Assembly (NCBI GenBank): GCA_014382345.1
Contig: JACNJX010000044.1
Location: 1-64,000, forward strand
Origin: Alphaproteobacteria bacterium
Lineage (GTDB): Bacteria; Pseudomonadota; Alphaproteobacteria; Rhodospirillales; Casp-alpha2
Length of the DNA stretch: 64,000 nt
Direction: 5' to 3'
Positions 15,869-24,224 of the stretch are shown here, piece after piece. Below the pieces are notes generated by a model that made no database searches, had not been told where the DNA came from, and worked only from the letters and a program-made list of their open reading frames with translations. Numbering within the stretch: position 1 is the stretch's first letter; every line of letters starts with the position of its first letter. A program made the position numbers and the translations under genes.

Positions 15869-16285
15869 ATGAACGTGACGTTACCGCCGGATTATCGGCC
15901 CTTGGCCAAAGAGCCGTTCATGAACGAAAAAATGCGGGAGTATTTTCGTCAGAAACTTCTGCACTGGAAGAGCGAGCTGCTGAACGAATCCAGCAGCACC
16001 ATTCAGCATCTTCAGGAAGGTGGAAATTCTGAATCGGACCTGGCCGACCGTGCGTCTGTCGAAACGGACCGGTCTCTGGAACTGCGGACCCGGGACCGGG
16101 CGCGCAAGCTTATTACCAAGATCGATGAAGCCCTGGAGCGCATCGATAACGGGACCTACGGGTATTGCATGGAAACCGACGAACCGATCAGCCTGTCCAG
16201 GCTGGAGGCCCGCCCCATCGCAACCCTTACCATCGAAGCGCAGGAACGCCACGAGCGGATGGAAAAAACCCACCGCGACGAATAA
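15869..16285 (+). CDS. dksA: DksA-type RNA polymerase-binding regulator
   Basis: A 138-residue DksA/TraR family protein, which binds the RNA polymerase secondary channel and works with ppGpp. It has the coiled-coil arms (LLHWKSELLNESSSTIQHL to RARKLITKIDEALERIDNG) and the C-terminal globule YGYCMETDEPISLSRLEARP. Only one of the four zinc-ligand cysteines of E. coli DksA is kept, as seen in other alphaproteobacterial DksA proteins. A second in-frame ATG lies at 15920. It is followed by a strong terminator and is separated from fliX by 160 bp. Confidence 0.9.
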   Translation: MNVTLPPDYRPLAKEPFMNEKMREYFRQKLLHWKSELLNESSSTIQHLQEGGNSESDLADRASVETDRSLELRTRDRARKLITKIDEALERIDNGTYGYCMETDEPISLSRLEARPIATLTIEAQERHERMEKTHRDE

Positions 16286-16311
16286 TTCCCTTTATCCGTT
16301 TTTTAGGGGAC

Positions 16312-16350
16312 AAAAAAAGAGGCCGGTGCAACAGCACCGGCCTTTAAGTT
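16312..16350. terminator. Bidirectional terminator between dksA and flgH
   Basis: A 9-bp GC-rich stem (GGCCGGTGC at 16321-16329 with GCACCGGCC at 16334-16342, loop AACA) has TTTAAGTT on one side and a run of seven A on the other (16312-16318), so it can act for dksA on the plus strand and for flgH on the minus strand. Confidence 0.88.
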
Positions 16351-16374
16351 GCTAGATTCCAACCTAAGCTGAAT

Positions 16375-17136
16375 CTAGAACGGGAAAATGATATCCCAGA
16401 TTTGCGTCCCCCAGCGAGGCTGCTGAAGCTGGCTCAGGGTCCCCGAGCCGCCGTAGGCGACGCGCATTTCGGCGATGCTGTCGTCGGCGATGGTGTTGTC
16501 GGAGTCGATGTCCGAAGGCCGGATCACGCCGGTGACCATCAATTCGCGCATTTCGCTGTTCACTTTGATTTCCTGGCGTCCGACGATGACGAGCGATCCG
16601 TTGGGCAGGATTTGCGTCACCACGGCGGCAAACGTCAGACTGACCACTTCGCTGCGGTCGATGGTGCCATCGCCCGATGTGGTGTGGACGTTGCCGAAGC
16701 TCATGGCCGAGAGCGGATTGACCGCTTGCGGCAGTACCTTGGCGAATTCGGCCTCAAGTCCCAACAGGGCGGTGACGTCGGTGTCTTCGCTGTCCTTGCG
16801 GTCGCGCTCTGTCAAATTTTCGAATACGGCGCTGTCGTTCAAGTCCAGCTTGACGGTGACGATGTCGCCGATGTTCTTGGCCCGGTGATCTTTGAAAAAG
16901 GCCCTGGCGCCGGCGCGCCACAATGAATTGGGATTGTCTTCGGCCACTTCGGGTGCCGGCATCGGCAAGCTGACGGGGCGATACGCCGGTCGGGCAATCG
17001 GGTTGGAAATTTTTGTCAGTTCCGGACCATCACCGATTTCCGACAAACGGCTCGCCAGATTACAGGCGCTGACCGATGTCGCGAGAAGGCCAATGACGGC
17101 GCCTCGCAGCAGGGTCTGGACGGTTGTTTTTGTCAT
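16375..17136 (-). CDS. flgH: FlgH, flagellar L-ring lipoprotein
   Basis: A 253-residue outer-membrane L-ring subunit. The lipoprotein signal (MTKTTVQTLLRGAVIGLLAT then SVSAC) supplies the lipidated cysteine. The mature protein has the FlgH marks SLWRAGARAFFKDHRAKNIG, the aspartate-rich strand DIVTVKLDLNDSA, and the ending GVIRPSDIDSDNTI with WDIIFPF. Several start codons lie close together; the ATG at 17136 has GGAG 9 bases upstream, while GTG at 17157 is the furthest. It is the last gene of the flgF-G-A-H run. Confidence 0.94.
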   Translation of the reverse strand: MTKTTVQTLLRGAVIGLLATSVSACNLASRLSEIGDGPELTKISNPIARPAYRPVSLPMPAPEVAEDNPNSLWRAGARAFFKDHRAKNIGDIVTVKLDLNDSAVFENLTERDRKDSEDTDVTALLGLEAEFAKVLPQAVNPLSAMSFGNVHTTSGDGTIDRSEVVSLTFAAVVTQILPNGSLVIVGRQEIKVNSEMRELMVTGVIRPSDIDSDNTIADDSIAEMRVAYGGSGTLSQLQQPRWGTQIWDIIFPF

Positions 17137-17175
17137 TTTCTTCATCTCCATAGTCACGGTCTATTTTTGTGATCA

Positions 17176-17195
17176 TCCCCGGGGGGCGCCCGGGG
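17176..17195 (-). other. GC hairpin between flgA and flgH
   Basis: On the minus strand CCCCGGG and CCCGGGG pair around a 5-nt loop between the flgA stop and the flgH start. No T run follows, so it more likely affects mRNA stability or relative expression than termination. Confidence 0.45.
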
Positions 17196-17202
17196 AAGAC
17201 CG

Positions 17203-18213
17203 TTAATTCATCACCGTGAAACCGGTGGGCAGGACCGAAACCTTGCCCATGCCGGTGACTTCAGCTTCGATGACTTTGTTGCTTCGGGTGTTGGCGATGC
17301 GCACGATATCGCCGTCGCTACCGTTTTCCAGGGCCTTGCCTTGGGACGTCAGGGTCATTTTCGGCACCCTCAGGTTAATCGTCACGAGCGATCCCTTGGC
17401 GACCAGGATCGGACGCTGAACGGAACTGGCATGCAGGGCGCGTCCCTGACGCAGGCCCCGTTTGGCGGCCATACCGATCAGGTTTTCGGCATCGACAATG
17501 GCGTCGCGTCTGAGCCGGTCGCTTCTGACACGGAGCCATTTGATGTCGCGCTTGGTAATCACTTCCTTAGCCAACACCCGGCGGTTGAGAACCGGAACCT
17601 CGGTCATTTTGTGGGCGCGCCCGGTGACCCGGTGGCGCTGCGCGCGCGGGTCGTTCGCGGGCGCCGTGATAATGGCAGTGAACCGTCCCGTCCGGGGTTC
17701 ATAAGCAGCGTCGTCTACTCCGACCGTGGCGAGTACGCCAGCCGGAACGTACAAGCGCATCATCCGGTTGCTCAGTTGCAGGGTCATGGATGCCTCAGCG
17801 CCCTGTTTGGCCAGGGCGGCGAGGATGGCGTCTTCGATTTCATCACGGGTGATGACCTGGCTTTTGCGTTCGACCACGATCTGGTCCTGGACGCCCATGG
17901 GACGCCAGTCGAGGCCGTAGGTCCGGGCCACCCGGTACAGCCAGCGGGCGTCGAAAACCGCCCGTTTGCCGGGGTCCGGAGCATACGCGATGACGATGCC
18001 TGCCTTGTCTTCTCCGGCATTGGCGAAGACGTCGTCCAGGTAGATCATCTTGTTTTTGACCGTGGCCGATTCCCGCAACAGAACTTTGAAGGTTCCGGGC
18101 TTTACCTCGATGCCTTTGTCGGCGGTCCGGGCGGAGACTTTTTCCGCTCCCATCGCCGGCATGGACGGCAGCAACAAAGCCACGGCTGTTAGTGCGAGTA
18201 TGAACGTTCTCAT
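17203..18213 (-). CDS. flgA: FlgA, P-ring assembly chaperone
   Basis: A 336-residue periplasmic chaperone for P-ring formation. It has a cleavable signal (MRTFILALTAVALLLPSMPA then MGAEKV) and a C-terminal SAF-type domain with VLNRRVLAKEVITKRDIKWL, LIGMAAKRGLRQGRALHAS and LVTINLRVPKMTLTSQGKAL, the usual FlgA signature. It starts 10 bp after flgG and precedes flgH. Confidence 0.93.
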   Translation of the reverse strand: MRTFILALTAVALLLPSMPAMGAEKVSARTADKGIEVKPGTFKVLLRESATVKNKMIYLDDVFANAGEDKAGIVIAYAPDPGKRAVFDARWLYRVARTYGLDWRPMGVQDQIVVERKSQVITRDEIEDAILAALAKQGAEASMTLQLSNRMMRLYVPAGVLATVGVDDAAYEPRTGRFTAIITAPANDPRAQRHRVTGRAHKMTEVPVLNRRVLAKEVITKRDIKWLRVRSDRLRRDAIVDAENLIGMAAKRGLRQGRALHASSVQRPILVAKGSLVTINLRVPKMTLTSQGKALENGSDGDIVRIANTRSNKVIEAEVTGMGKVSVLPTGFTVMN

Positions 18214-18223
18214 CCGTCTTCTC

Positions 18224-19009
18224 CTAACGCAGGGCCGTTAAGGTGCCCATCATTTCGTCAGACGTTTGAATGACCTTCGAATTCATCTCGTAAGCCCGCT
18301 GGGCGGAAATCAGGTTGGAAATTTCCTCGACCGCGTTGACGTTCGAGGTTTCCAGGAAGCCTTGCAGGATTGACCCGAAGCCCGTGCTGCCCGGCGCGCC
18401 GGTGACTGGAGAACCGGAGGCCGGCGTTTCGGTCAGCAGGTTGTTGCCTTCCGCCGCCAAGCCCGCTTCGTTGGGGAAGTTGGCGACCTGGATCTGGCCG
18501 ACGTTGGAGAATGCGACCTGGCCTTCGATTTTCGCAAGCACCTGGCCGGACTGGTTGATGGTCACGTCGATGGCATTGCTGGGAACCGTAATGGCCGGTT
18601 CCAGCGGATAGCCGTCATGGGTGACGACCTGGCCGTTGGCGTCCAGCTGGAAGGTGCCGTCGCGGGTATAGGCGGTGCCGCCGGCCGGCAGCTGGATCTG
18701 AAAGAATCCCTTGCCCTGGACCGCCATGTCGAAGGTGTTGTCCGTGGCTTCCAGGTTGCCTTGTTCATGAATGCGGTAGACCGCGGCCAGCTTGACGCCC
18801 AAGCCCAGTTGCACGCCGGATGGCACGATGGTGCCGGCATCCGATGACGTGGTGCCGACGCGCCGGAGATCTTGATAAATCAAGTCGTGGAATTCCGTGC
18901 GCCTGCGCATGTAGGCGGTTGTGTTCATGTTGGCCAGGTTGTTCGAAACAACCTCGACGTTTCTTTGCTGGGCGAGCATTCCCGTCGCCGCAATATCCAG
19001 TGATCTCAT
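18224..19009 (-). CDS. flgG: FlgG, distal rod protein
   Basis: A 261-residue distal rod subunit. Features are MRSLDIAATGMLAQQRNVEV, NNLANMNTTAYMRRRTEFHD, the conserved QLGLGVKLAAVYRIHEQGNL region, and the C-terminal SNVNAVEEISNLISAQRAYE with KVIQTSDEMMGTLTALR. Length is standard. It lies between flgF (91 bp upstream) and flgA. Confidence 0.96.
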   Translation of the reverse strand: MRSLDIAATGMLAQQRNVEVVSNNLANMNTTAYMRRRTEFHDLIYQDLRRVGTTSSDAGTIVPSGVQLGLGVKLAAVYRIHEQGNLEATDNTFDMAVQGKGFFQIQLPAGGTAYTRDGTFQLDANGQVVTHDGYPLEPAITVPSNAIDVTINQSGQVLAKIEGQVAFSNVGQIQVANFPNEAGLAAEGNNLLTETPASGSPVTGAPGSTGFGSILQGFLETSNVNAVEEISNLISAQRAYEMNSKVIQTSDEMMGTLTALR

Positions 19010-19100
19010 GGTTCCCGTCCTTTCTGTATATTTGGCCTTGTTGACCTTTGTCTTAACTTTGCCTTTCGCAGGCGTATTGTTGCGATCTCTTCCCGGTGGG

Positions 19101-19835
19101 TTAAGCCGACTGTCCGTACTCCCGCAGCATGTTCCGCATTCTCTTGTCTTCCTCGTCGACGAATTTGCGGATGTTGTCGTACTTGCGGCTGATCTCGATC
19201 AGGTTCGCCATCTCGAAAATCGGCTTGATGTTGGCGCCTTCCAGCGTGCCTTGGGCGATCTCCGGGTTTTCCACGTCCTTGGGCGTTTCATCCGCGCCGA
19301 ACAGGCCGTCGGCAAAGCGTTTCAGCTTCTGCGGTTCATCGAAGGACACCAGCCGGATCTTGCCCAGTTCGCCGTTGTTGGTAGCCACGGTTCCGTCGCG
19401 GGAAATGGTGACTTCCGTGTCTTCAGGGCTGAGGAAGAATGGCGCGTTGCCCGACGACAACACCGGCTCGCCGGTTTGGGTGACGATTTGTCCGCCGTCG
19501 TCCAACTGAAAACGTCCGTTGCGGGTGTAACGCTCGCCATCCTCCGTCTGGATAACGAAGAACCCTTGGCCGGTAATTGCCAGATCAAGCGGGTTGCCGG
19601 TTTTTTCCATTTGACCGGACTGCATATCGGTCATTGTCGCGATGTCACGGACATAGGCCAGGTTTGCTTTTCTCAGCTTGTTGCTGCCTTGGCTTTTTAC
19701 GAGATGTTCGATGAACATCATTTTTTCGCCTTTGAAGCCGTGCGTGTTCATATTGGCGATGTTGTTGGCGACAACGTCCATTTGACGCCGTAAGCCGGTT
19801 TGGCGGGACAATGCTATGAGCGATGCTGTTTCCAT
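19101..19835 (-). CDS. flgF: FlgF, proximal rod protein
   Basis: A 244-residue proximal rod subunit. METASLIALSRQTGLRRQMD then VVANNIANMNTHGFKGEKMM is the axial-protein N-terminus, GNPLDLAITGQGFFVIQTED is central, and ANLIEISRKYDNIRKFVDEE is near the C-terminus. The open frame runs 30 codons further upstream, but similarity begins at the ATG 19835, which lies 52 bp from a sigma-54 -12 element. First gene of flgF-G-A-H. Confidence 0.94.
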   Translation of the reverse strand: METASLIALSRQTGLRRQMDVVANNIANMNTHGFKGEKMMFIEHLVKSQGSNKLRKANLAYVRDIATMTDMQSGQMEKTGNPLDLAITGQGFFVIQTEDGERYTRNGRFQLDDGGQIVTQTGEPVLSSGNAPFFLSPEDTEVTISRDGTVATNNGELGKIRLVSFDEPQKLKRFADGLFGADETPKDVENPEIAQGTLEGANIKPIFEMANLIEISRKYDNIRKFVDEEDKRMRNMLREYGQSA

Positions 19836-19886
19836 GGTTCCACAAATCCCTTTATCAAAAATCCACTCGTACCCGCCGAATACTAT

Positions 19887-19901
19887 GCATGGCCCGTGCC
19901 A
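19887..19901 (-). promoter_or_regulatory. Sigma-54 promoter for flgF operon
   Basis: On the minus strand TGGCACG-GGCC-ATGC matches the consensus TGGCACG-N4-TTGC except for one base, with correct GG-N10-GC spacing. It predicts a leader of about 40 nt before flgF. Confidence 0.82.
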
Positions 19902-20258
19902 ACATAAAAAAATCATTAAAATCATTAAGTTAGAGTTTGTTCTGGAGGGGCGGGATCGTCATCTCCGGGGCGGCGGGTATGCTTTGCCGGGTAGTTCTTG
20001 CCCCGGAACGGCGCGCTTGAGCGCGCCTTCAGCGGAGTCTTGCCAAAGCGGGATGGCAAGGTGGGGAAGCCCGGAAACCTCGGGATTGTTGCCCCCGGTA
20101 TCGCGGATTTGGTACTCTATGATTCGCTGCCGTCCAAAAGGCCCCGAAAGGCTATGGAAAATCCAGGTTTCACGGGATGAAAACGGGCATACGCAGAAAT
20201 GAAATATATGGATTGTGATGTCCCGGCGATGTTTTGGGCGCCCTTTCTCAAGAAGTTG
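19902..20258. other. Divergent spacer between flgF and fliL
   Basis: About 350 bp without a supportable gene. The open frames here lack ribosome-binding sites and protein-like composition. The functional content I can see is the flgF sigma-54 site on one edge and the fliL upstream motif at 20259-20276 on the other. Confidence 0.5.
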
Positions 20259-20276
20259 TTAACCAACCAGGCTTTA
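20259..20276 (+). promoter_or_regulatory. 18-bp motif shared by fliL and flgB upstream regions
   Basis: TTAACCAACCAGGCTTTA lies 58 bp before the fliL start. The same motif with two substitutions lies at 30847-30864 before flgB. It begins with TTAACC, like CtrA half-sites, but is longer. Role unknown. Confidence 0.6.
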
Positions 20277-20334
20277 TATTCTCCCAGCGGCGGTTCCCGG
20301 TTTTCGGGTCCTGTTGCAATAGTGGTTTTTGGTG

Positions 20335-20898
20335 ATGGCTGACGAAGAAGAACCAGAGGACGAAATTGACGATGAGGATGGCGAGGGCCTCGGCGACGAG
20401 GACGGCGAGGCATCCGAAAAGTCAGGTGGTACGAAGAAAGTTCTTCTTATTGTCGCCGTTGTCTTGTTGTTGGCGGTCGGTGGTTTTGCCGCAGCTTATT
20501 TTACCGGTCTCCTGGATCCGGTTATCGCCTGGGTAACGGGGGGCTCCGGAGAAGAGAGTCAGGCGGATGAGGAGAAAAGGAAGGCTTCGCTGGAGGCGGT
20601 TTTCTTTCCGTTGGAAGAAATCATCGTCAACCTCAATACCGGGGGCCGCAAGTCGAGCTTCCTGAAGGTTCGGGTCAGCCTGGAACTGGCCGACGAGAAG
20701 GATATTAAAAGGATTGAAACCGTGATGCCGCGCATAATGGATAACTTTCAGGTTTATCTCCGCGAACTTCGGATCGAGGATTTGAAGGGCTCCGCCGGCA
20801 TGTATCGGCTCAGGGAAGAATTGCTGACGCGAGTCAATATCGCCGCAGCGCCCGTTAAGGTTAACGATGTTCTGTTCAAGGAAATGCTTGTTCAGTAA
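20335..20898 (+). CDS. fliL: FliL, flagellar stator-associated protein
   Basis: A 187-residue inner-membrane protein that rings the stator units. A strongly acidic N-terminal tail (MADEEEPEDEIDDEDGEGLG) precedes one membrane segment (KKVLLIVAVVLLLAVGGFAA) and a periplasmic FliL domain (EAVFFPLEEIIVNLNTGGRK, SFLKVRVSLELADEKDI, LREELLTRVNIA). I used ATG 20335, just inside a TTG-GTG-ATG cluster. It starts the fliL-fliM-motility run and is 30 bp before fliM. Confidence 0.93.
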   Translation: MADEEEPEDEIDDEDGEGLGDEDGEASEKSGGTKKVLLIVAVVLLLAVGGFAAAYFTGLLDPVIAWVTGGSGEESQADEEKRKASLEAVFFPLEEIIVNLNTGGRKSSFLKVRVSLELADEKDIKRIETVMPRIMDNFQVYLRELRIEDLKGSAGMYRLREELLTRVNIAAAPVKVNDVLFKEMLVQ

Positions 20899-20928
20899 GG
20901 GTTTCACAAGGCAAGGAAGCAGATTGAT

Positions 20929-22095
20929 ATGACAAGCCCTGCCGACGAAGACGAAGACCAGGACGCCCTGGCCGCCGAATGGGAAGCCTCCATGGGAGGC
21001 GAAGATGGTGACGGTGGCGGCGACGGCGAGGACGATCTGGCCGCCGAATGGGAGTCCATGGTCGGCGAAGGCGAAGAAGGAGAAGACGGCGGTGGCGAAG
21101 TTGCCGTGGCCGACGAGGGCGGACGGGAATCGACGCGCGTTCTCAACCAGGAAGAAATCGACAGTCTTCTCGGGTTCGATGAGGAGCACGACGACTCCGG
21201 CGACAAGTCCGGGATCCAGGCGATCCTGTCGAGCGCCCTGGTTTCATATGAACGTCTGCCGATGCTGGAGGTCGTGTTCGACCGTCTGGTCCGCCTGATG
21301 TCCACATCGCTTCGGAATTTCACCTCCGACAACGTCGAAGTCTCGCTCGACAATATCGCCTCCATTCGCTTCGGGGATTACCTGAACTCCATTCCGTTGC
21401 CGGCCATGCTGAGCGTATTCAAGGCCGAGGAATGGGATAACTTCGGGCTGGTGACGGTCGATTCCTCGCTGATTTATTCCATTGTCGACGTTCTTCTGGG
21501 TGGACGCCGGGGCACGGCGGCGATGCGGATCGAGGGCCGCCCCTACACGACCATCGAACGGTCCCTGGTGGAACGCATGGTACATGTGATGCTGGCCGAT
21601 CTGAGCGCCGCCTTTGAGCCGTTGAGCCCTGTAACCTTCCGTTTCGACCGGCTGGAAACAAACCCCCGGTTCGCCACCATTTCCCGGCCTTCCAACGCGG
21701 CCATCGTGACGCGGCTCCGGATCGACATGGAAGATCGCGGCGGGCGGCTGGAACTGCTGTTGCCATATGCGACGCTGGAGCCGGTTCGCGAACTGCTGTT
21801 GCAGATGTTCATGGGCGAAAAATTCGGCCGGGATTCCATTTGGGAAACCCATCTTGCAGAAGAACTCTGGATGACCGAGGTCGACCTGGAAGCCGTCGTT
21901 GACCAGCAGATCATGCGCCTGAGCGAGGTCTTCGACCTCAAGATCGGCTCTCGCATCATGTTCAGCGCGACGCCGGATTCTCTGGTCGCGCTCCATTGCG
22001 GCGATGTTGCCATGTATACCGGGCGCATGGGCCGCAAGGGCAATCAGATCGCCATCAAAATCGAGTCGAAAGTTGATTCAAAGGCCCGGCAATAG
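20929..22095 (+). CDS. fliM: FliM, flagellar motor switch protein
   Basis: A 388-residue C-ring switch protein. The N-terminal 70 residues are acidic and glycine-rich and contain two copies of an AAEWE-S-M motif. The CheY-P docking and FliM core follow (RVLNQEEIDSLLGFDEEHDD, then ALVSYERLPMLEVVFDRLVR, SLIYSIVDVLLGG and TIERSLVERMVHVML), and a FliN-like C-terminal domain (EVFDLKIGSRIMFSATPDSL). Typical FliM proteins are about 330-370 residues, the excess being the acidic tail. Confidence 0.95.
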   Translation: MTSPADEDEDQDALAAEWEASMGGEDGDGGGDGEDDLAAEWESMVGEGEEGEDGGGEVAVADEGGRESTRVLNQEEIDSLLGFDEEHDDSGDKSGIQAILSSALVSYERLPMLEVVFDRLVRLMSTSLRNFTSDNVEVSLDNIASIRFGDYLNSIPLPAMLSVFKAEEWDNFGLVTVDSSLIYSIVDVLLGGRRGTAAMRIEGRPYTTIERSLVERMVHVMLADLSAAFEPLSPVTFRFDRLETNPRFATISRPSNAAIVTRLRIDMEDRGGRLELLLPYATLEPVRELLLQMFMGEKFGRDSIWETHLAEELWMTEVDLEAVVDQQIMRLSEVFDLKIGSRIMFSATPDSLVALHCGDVAMYTGRMGRKGNQIAIKIESKVDSKARQ

Positions 22096-22160
22096 GCCTT
22101 GAGAAAGTGATTATGGTCCATTCGTATAACGTTACAACCGTCAAATTTTAAGGAACGCCT

Positions 22161-22712
22161 GTGCCCTTTTCATTGATACTGGATGTGTTCGTTGCGCTTC
22201 TTCTGGTTATCACCATCGGCTTTGCCGTGGTGTTGAACAAACGACTCGGTAAGTTGCGTGCCGACCGGAAAGCCCTGGAAAAACTGGCGTCGACGTTCGG
22301 GGATTCCACTTTTCGCGCCGAGGAGGGCATCAAAATCCTGCAGCATACCACCGACGTGCTGCAGCAGCGCCTGGAGCAGGCGCAGGGTTTGAAAGACGAC
22401 CTGGCGTTTCTGATCGAACGCGGCGACAGGGCGGCGGACAACCTGGAACATCTGGTTCGCGCCACGCGCGATGTGCACGGTGGCGGCGCGAAGGCCCCGT
22501 CTGAATTTGAGCCTGAATTTGAGCCTGAATTTGAGCCTGAATCTAAGCCAGAACCCCGTTCCGAACGGGCGCCGGAAGCCGCAAGCGAGCCGTTGACGGC
22601 TCGGAGAAATACGATGGGGGACGATACGGCGGGGGACGATATGGCGGATGACGACGAAGGAAAATCGGAAGCCGAACGGGAACTGCTGAAAGCCATCCGC
22701 TCTGCCGGCTAG
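22161..22712 (+). CDS. DUF6468-type membrane protein of flagellar clusters
   Basis: A 183-residue protein with one N-terminal membrane segment (LILDVFVALLLVITIGFAVV), a helical region of about 90 residues (LGKLRADRKALEKLASTFGD to LIERGDRAADNLEHLV) and a disordered acidic tail containing FEPE repeats. The layout and its position between fliM and motE match the alphaproteobacterial DUF6468 family. Function unknown; the coiled-coil segment suggests a membrane-anchored structural partner of the motor or C-ring. The start is GTG with AGGAA 6 bases upstream. Confidence 0.65.
   Translation: MPFSLILDVFVALLLVITIGFAVVLNKRLGKLRADRKALEKLASTFGDSTFRAEEGIKILQHTTDVLQQRLEQAQGLKDDLAFLIERGDRAADNLEHLVRATRDVHGGGAKAPSEFEPEFEPEFEPESKPEPRSERAPEAASEPLTARRNTMGDDTAGDDMADDDEGKSEAERELLKAIRSAG
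22503..22550 (+). repeat. 12-nt tandem repeat encoding FEPE
   Basis: Three perfect copies of GAATTTGAGCCT (22503-22538) are followed by one degenerate copy, giving repeated EFEP in the disordered tail of the DUF6468 protein. Confidence 0.9.
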
Positions 22713-22762
22713 GCCGGTCAGGTAGGGTAGTGCTGTATGGAATGCGGATATAGGTTACTAAC

Positions 22763-23485
22763 ATGTTGAAAATATTTTCAAAAATCAGATTCCTGCCGCT
22801 GACGATTTTTGCCGCGACGATGATGTTGACGGTCAAGATCGGCGACATCTGGGAAGGGTTCGGTGGAATGGACCAAGGCTCCATCCAGGTTGCCGGTGCG
22901 GTCGCGCAGACCGGTGGCGGTGCCAATAAATCCGCGGAGGATGCCGGTGACGGGAATGCCCAAAAGGGCGATCCCCAGGATAAAGCCAAGGCGATGTCCG
23001 CCGCCCTGAAGGATGAGCCCAAGGGTCCCCAGTCGAAACTGATTACCGAAGACCCGACGCTCCTGACCAATGCTGAAATCGATCTGTTGCAGCAACTGGC
23101 CGAGCGCCGTCGGGTTCTGGAATCCCGCGAGCAGGAACTACAAACCCGGACCGGTCTTCTGACCGCCGCGGAACGGCGCATCGACAAGAAAGTCCAGGAA
23201 TTGAAATCGCTTCGGGAAACCATTACCGGTCTGATCAAGACCTACGACAATCAACAGGACGCGAAACTGGTCAGCCTGGTCAAAATTTACGAAAACATGA
23301 AGCCCAAGGACGCGGCCAGGATTTTCGAGGATCTTGAAATGGACACGTTGCTTGAGGTCGCGGAACGGATGAAGGAACGGAAACTGGCGCCGGTGATGGC
23401 GAAAATGAATCCGGAAAAAGCCCGTGAAATGACCGTTGAACTGTCGCAATTGCGGAATTTGCCCATTGTTCCCAAGCCGAATTAG
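22763..23485 (+). CDS. motE: MotE-family periplasmic/inner-membrane motility protein
   Basis: A 240-residue protein with an N-terminal signal or anchor (FLPLTIFAATMMLTVKIGDI), a low-complexity linker, a coiled coil (residues about 95-160, DLLQQLAERRRVLESREQEL to KVQELKSLRETITGLIKTYD) and a C-terminal MgtE-N/FliG-like domain (VKIYENMKPKDAARIFEDL, then EMDTLLEVAERMKERKLAPV). This is the MotE architecture; in Sinorhizobium MotE is a chaperone for the periplasmic motor protein MotC. Its neighbours here are two MotB-like genes and a large periplasmic TPR gene. Confidence 0.8.
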   Translation: MLKIFSKIRFLPLTIFAATMMLTVKIGDIWEGFGGMDQGSIQVAGAVAQTGGGANKSAEDAGDGNAQKGDPQDKAKAMSAALKDEPKGPQSKLITEDPTLLTNAEIDLLQQLAERRRVLESREQELQTRTGLLTAAERRIDKKVQELKSLRETITGLIKTYDNQQDAKLVSLVKIYENMKPKDAARIFEDLEMDTLLEVAERMKERKLAPVMAKMNPEKAREMTVELSQLRNLPIVPKPN

Positions 23486-23515
23486 TTTTTGCAGAATTGG
23501 TTACAGTAGGAACGT

Positions 23516-24214
23516 ATGAACGAATTTTCGGCCGCAAACCCATCCGCGTATGATTCCCGCCAGGGAACCGTCTATGCCTTTCTTTCCCTGTTTTTGCTGA
23601 TTCTCGCCTTTTTTATCGTTCTGGTGTCCATTTCCACCGTCGAAGACGTCAAATCGAAGGCGGTGATGCAAAGCCTGACGTCTACCTTCACCACATTCCG
23701 TAAGACCGGAGATGTGATTTCCGACTTTACATCGAAACAGGGCGATGTGCTGGGCGGGCAGGCGTTCCAGGAAAAAGTCACCGGAATTTTTGCGACCGCC
23801 CTTCAGGTTGCCAAGGTCGAGATCGTCCAGCCCGGCCGTTTGATGCATGCGCGCATGCCCATCGAAGCCGTGTTTCAGGAAAACACCGACCGGTTAAACC
23901 CGAATGTCGTGGCGTTTCTCGACCGGATAGTCGCGGCCTTGGGTGGCCGCCCGCCGGGGGTCCGGTTCGATATGGAATTTATCGTCGGGACGGTTCCGGC
24001 CGGAGACGGGACGTTTCATGTAACGCAGACTTTGGCGATGGCGCGAGCCGGTGGGTTCGCCCGCGAAATTCTCGGCCGGGGCGCTCCCCCGGACAGCCTG
24101 TCGGTAGGGCTCGTGCCGGATGCGCCGGGACAGGTGACGATGCGCTTTTACGTCCGCAGTGAAAACAAAGGTCGTACTGAAAATCAAACCCAGCCTCGGG
24201 CTGGGCCGCAATAA
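23516..24214 (+). CDS. MotB-like membrane protein lacking the proton-binding Asp
   Basis: A 232-residue protein with a single N-terminal membrane segment (VYAFLSLFLLILAFFIVLVS) and a periplasmic region ending in an OmpA/MotB-like fold (NVVAFLDRIVAALGG, ALAMARAGGFAREILGRGAP). It aligns with the next gene, a MotB, but where MotB has the essential aspartate (TFTDLVALMLTFF) this protein has serine (AFLSLFLLILAFF). It is therefore probably not a proton-conducting stator subunit but may be a structural paralogue. The stop is 10 bp before the chosen start of motB. Confidence 0.7.
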   Translation: MNEFSAANPSAYDSRQGTVYAFLSLFLLILAFFIVLVSISTVEDVKSKAVMQSLTSTFTTFRKTGDVISDFTSKQGDVLGGQAFQEKVTGIFATALQVAKVEIVQPGRLMHARMPIEAVFQENTDRLNPNVVAFLDRIVAALGGRPPGVRFDMEFIVGTVPAGDGTFHVTQTLAMARAGGFAREILGRGAPPDSLSVGLVPDAPGQVTMRFYVRSENKGRTENQTQPRAGPQ

Positions 24215-24224
24215 AAGGGTTCCG

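Noticed and set aside
20117-20413. A minus-strand frame in the flgF-fliL spacer
   Set aside because: Arg/Pro-rich composition, no ribosome-binding site, overlaps the fliL start.
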